Shown here: positions 5,738 through 6,676 of the stretch, piece after piece
How the letters are laid out: the number at the start of each line of letters is the position of its first letter
How positions within the stretch are numbered: the stretch's first letter is position 1
Origin: Geodermatophilaceae bacterium
GTDB lineage: Bacteria > Actinomycetota > Actinomycetes > Mycobacteriales > Geodermatophilaceae
Length of the DNA: 6,676 nucleotides
Direction of reading: 5' to 3'
Assembly (NCBI GenBank): GCA_013813215.1
Contig: JACCSC010000210.1
Coordinates: 1 to 6,676, forward strand
The notes under the pieces: generated by a model
The model's database searches: none
What the model was told of the DNA's origin: nothing
The model's input: only the letters and a program-made list of their open reading frames with translations
Translations under genes and position numbers: made by a program

Positions 5738-6364
5738 ACCTGGACGCAGGTACGGCGAGGCCGGCCCAGCCGGCATCAGCGCGGCCGGCATGTCCAGCAG
5801 GTCATGCAGCACGAGGTCCTCGAGTAGCAGCACCCCGGCCTCGGCCGGCCAGAGCACGATCCACAACCAGCAGCCCCTCGCCTCACCGACGTAGCAGCAG
5901 CGATCGGCTGTCGTCGGCAGCAGCCACAGCGGCGCGGCGTGTCCCTCGATCCGGACGCTGGCGTCGGGGGCGCGGGCCGGCAACTCACCGGCATCGGCCT
6001 TGTCCAGTGCGGCGTACCCGGCGCCGAGCCCGGTACCGATCTCCTCGGCCACGAGGACGACCTCGGCGATTCCGCCCAGCGGCGCGGCCCCGGTCAGGGC
6101 CAGGGCACTGGCGCAGGCCGGCCGGGTCGGGTCCCCGGCGAGGGCCACCCCGGTCACCGCCCACTCCGGCGGCAGCGGCCACGGCAGCCAGACCGGGGCG
6201 TCGCTCGCGGCGCGCAGGCCGGCCAACTGGCCGGGTTCGATCGGAGCGTGCAGCCGCAGTGGCGCGACCGCGCCGTGGCTGCGGCAGCGCCAATCGCCGG
6301 ACCGCGCGCCGGGGGGCCGGACCCGCAGCCCGCAGCGCGGACAGCACAGTTCGCCGTTGCTCAC
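5732..6364 (-). CDS. DUF6758-family protein with zinc-ribbon-like N-terminus
   Basis: The protein has 210 residues and no signal peptide. At the N-terminus C8-x2-C11 (CPRCG) and C27-x2-H30 (CRSHG) form a likely zinc-binding ribbon. The body carries APVWLPWPLPPEWAVTGVALAGD (~56-78), LGGIAEVVLVAEEIGTGLGAGYA (~96-118), HAAPLWLLP (~141-149) and YVGEARGCWLWIVLWPAEAGVLLLEDL (~157-183). This series is what I recall of DUF6758, an actinobacteria-specific family found near PHP-domain genes. Biochemical function is unknown. The hydrophobic WLWIVLWP stretch is more likely a buried strand than a membrane segment. The start is GTG at 6364-6362, with no Shine-Dalgarno but a promoter placed for leaderless transcription. 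The stop is TAG at 5734-5732. It is separated by 98 bp from the downstream small gene, so it could be either its own unit or the head of the operon. Confidence 0.85.
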   Translation of the reverse strand: MSNGELCCPRCGLRVRPPGARSGDWRCRSHGAVAPLRLHAPIEPGQLAGLRAASDAPVWLPWPLPPEWAVTGVALAGDPTRPACASALALTGAAPLGGIAEVVLVAEEIGTGLGAGYAALDKADAGELPARAPDASVRIEGHAAPLWLLPTTADRCCYVGEARGCWLWIVLWPAEAGVLLLEDLVLHDLLDMPAALMPAGPASPYLRPGR

Positions 6365-6372
6365 CGTGGGTC

Positions 6373-6402
6373 AGCCTGTCGGTCGGGTCGGGCGCAGGTC
6401 AA
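6373..6402 (-). promoter_or_regulatory. Candidate promoter of the DUF6758 gene (leaderless)
   Basis: On the - strand TTGACC (6402-6397) is a good -35 match. Eighteen bases later CAGGCT (6378-6373) is a partial -10 match (A at position 2, T at position 6). The hexamer ends 8 nt before the GTG at 6364, so transcription would begin at or next to the start codon. This agrees with the missing Shine-Dalgarno. Inferred from motif and spacing only. Confidence 0.5.
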
Positions 6403-6403
6403 C

Positions 6404-6409
6404 TACCCT
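6404..6409 (+). promoter_or_regulatory. Candidate -10 element of the Nudix gene (leaderless)
   Basis: TACCCT fits the TANNNT actinobacterial -10 pattern and ends 8 nt before the ATG at 6418, with no Shine-Dalgarno in between. The -35 region is weak: CTGTCG (6376-6381) is 22 nt away, and nothing better lies at 17-18 nt. The hexamer directly abuts the -35 of the divergent gene, so the two promoters share the same DNA face. Confidence 0.45.
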
Positions 6410-6417
6410 GCGCGATC

Positions 6418-6676
6418 ATGATCCCCTGTGTCGGGGCGCTGATCTCCGACGACCAGGGTCGGCTGCTGCTGGTCCGGCGGGCGCGACCGCCCTCAGCAGG
6501 CACCTGGTCGCTACCGGGTGGCCGGGTGGAGCCGGGTGAGACGACGTACGCCGCTGTCGTTCGTGAGGTCTTCGAAGAGACGGCGCTGGTCGTCGTCCCG
6601 GAGCGGGTCGTCGGCCGGGTCGAGCGGCCGGGCCTGGACGGTGCGACGTACGGCATCGTCGACGTCCGCTGCCGGT
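6418..6676 (+). CDS. Nudix hydrolase, N-terminal part (3' truncated)
   Basis: ATG at 6418 opens a frame that runs off the window end after 86 residues. It begins MIPCVGALISDDQGRLLLVR, the usual first strands of the Nudix fold. The Nudix box follows as GRVEPGE (Gx5E), seven residues, then REVFEETAL (~36-58), with the REVFEE acidic residues that bind the catalytic metal. The signature normally ends in GU, but here it is AL: the glycine is replaced by alanine. Nudix enzymes hydrolyse nucleoside diphosphates linked to other groups; here the substrate may be an oxidised nucleotide, ADP-ribose or NADH, and cannot be told from this part. It diverges from the DUF6758 gene over 53 bp and appears to have a leaderless start. 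Confidence 0.9.
   Translation, partial: MIPCVGALISDDQGRLLLVRRARPPSAGTWSLPGGRVEPGETTYAAVVREVFEETALVVVPERVVGRVERPGLDGATYGIVDVRCR

Overview
The window is very GC-rich, uses GTG starts often, and encodes protein families typical of actinobacteria, so it most likely comes from a high-GC actinobacterial chromosome. The genus cannot be fixed from the sequence. The DNA is densely coding and looks like a housekeeping or core region. I see no mobile element, CRISPR array, tRNA, rRNA or integration site.

Layout: (1) bases 1-712, + strand: the 3' part of a FAD-dependent oxidoreductase gene, cut by the window edge. (2) bases 696-5633, - strand: a tight run of six genes. In transcription order they are a 50-residue membrane protein, a bacterial PH-domain membrane protein, a PHP-family phosphoesterase, an exported membrane-anchored protein with a Gly/Arg/Trp-rich tail (TPM/Rv1476-like), a short RecB-family PD-(D/E)XK nuclease with iron-sulfur cysteines, and a class I/II PLP aminotransferase. 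Junctions are short or overlapping (12 nt, TGATG, 28 nt, 20-nt overlap, GTGA), which suggests one operon with translational coupling, perhaps with an internal promoter before the TPM-like gene. The aminotransferase ends tail-to-tail with the oxidoreductase, overlapping by 17 bp. (3) bases 5634-5731: a 98-bp intergenic stretch with a hairpin and a Shine-Dalgarno for the small gene. (4) bases 5732-6364, - strand: a DUF6758-type protein with a zinc-ribbon-like N-terminus. (5) bases 6365-6417: a compact divergent promoter region in which both start codons lie 8 nt from a -10-like hexamer. (6) bases 6418-6676, + strand: the N-terminal part of a Nudix hydrolase, cut by the window end.

How the genes work together is not evident. 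The PHP phosphoesterase and the RecB-type nuclease both act on nucleotides or nucleic acids in known relatives, and three neighbouring products are membrane proteins. A shared pathway is only an inference. No dramatic new system is visible. The best leads are the easily missed 50-residue membrane protein, the divergent leaderless-type promoters, and the gene cluster of poorly characterised proteins.
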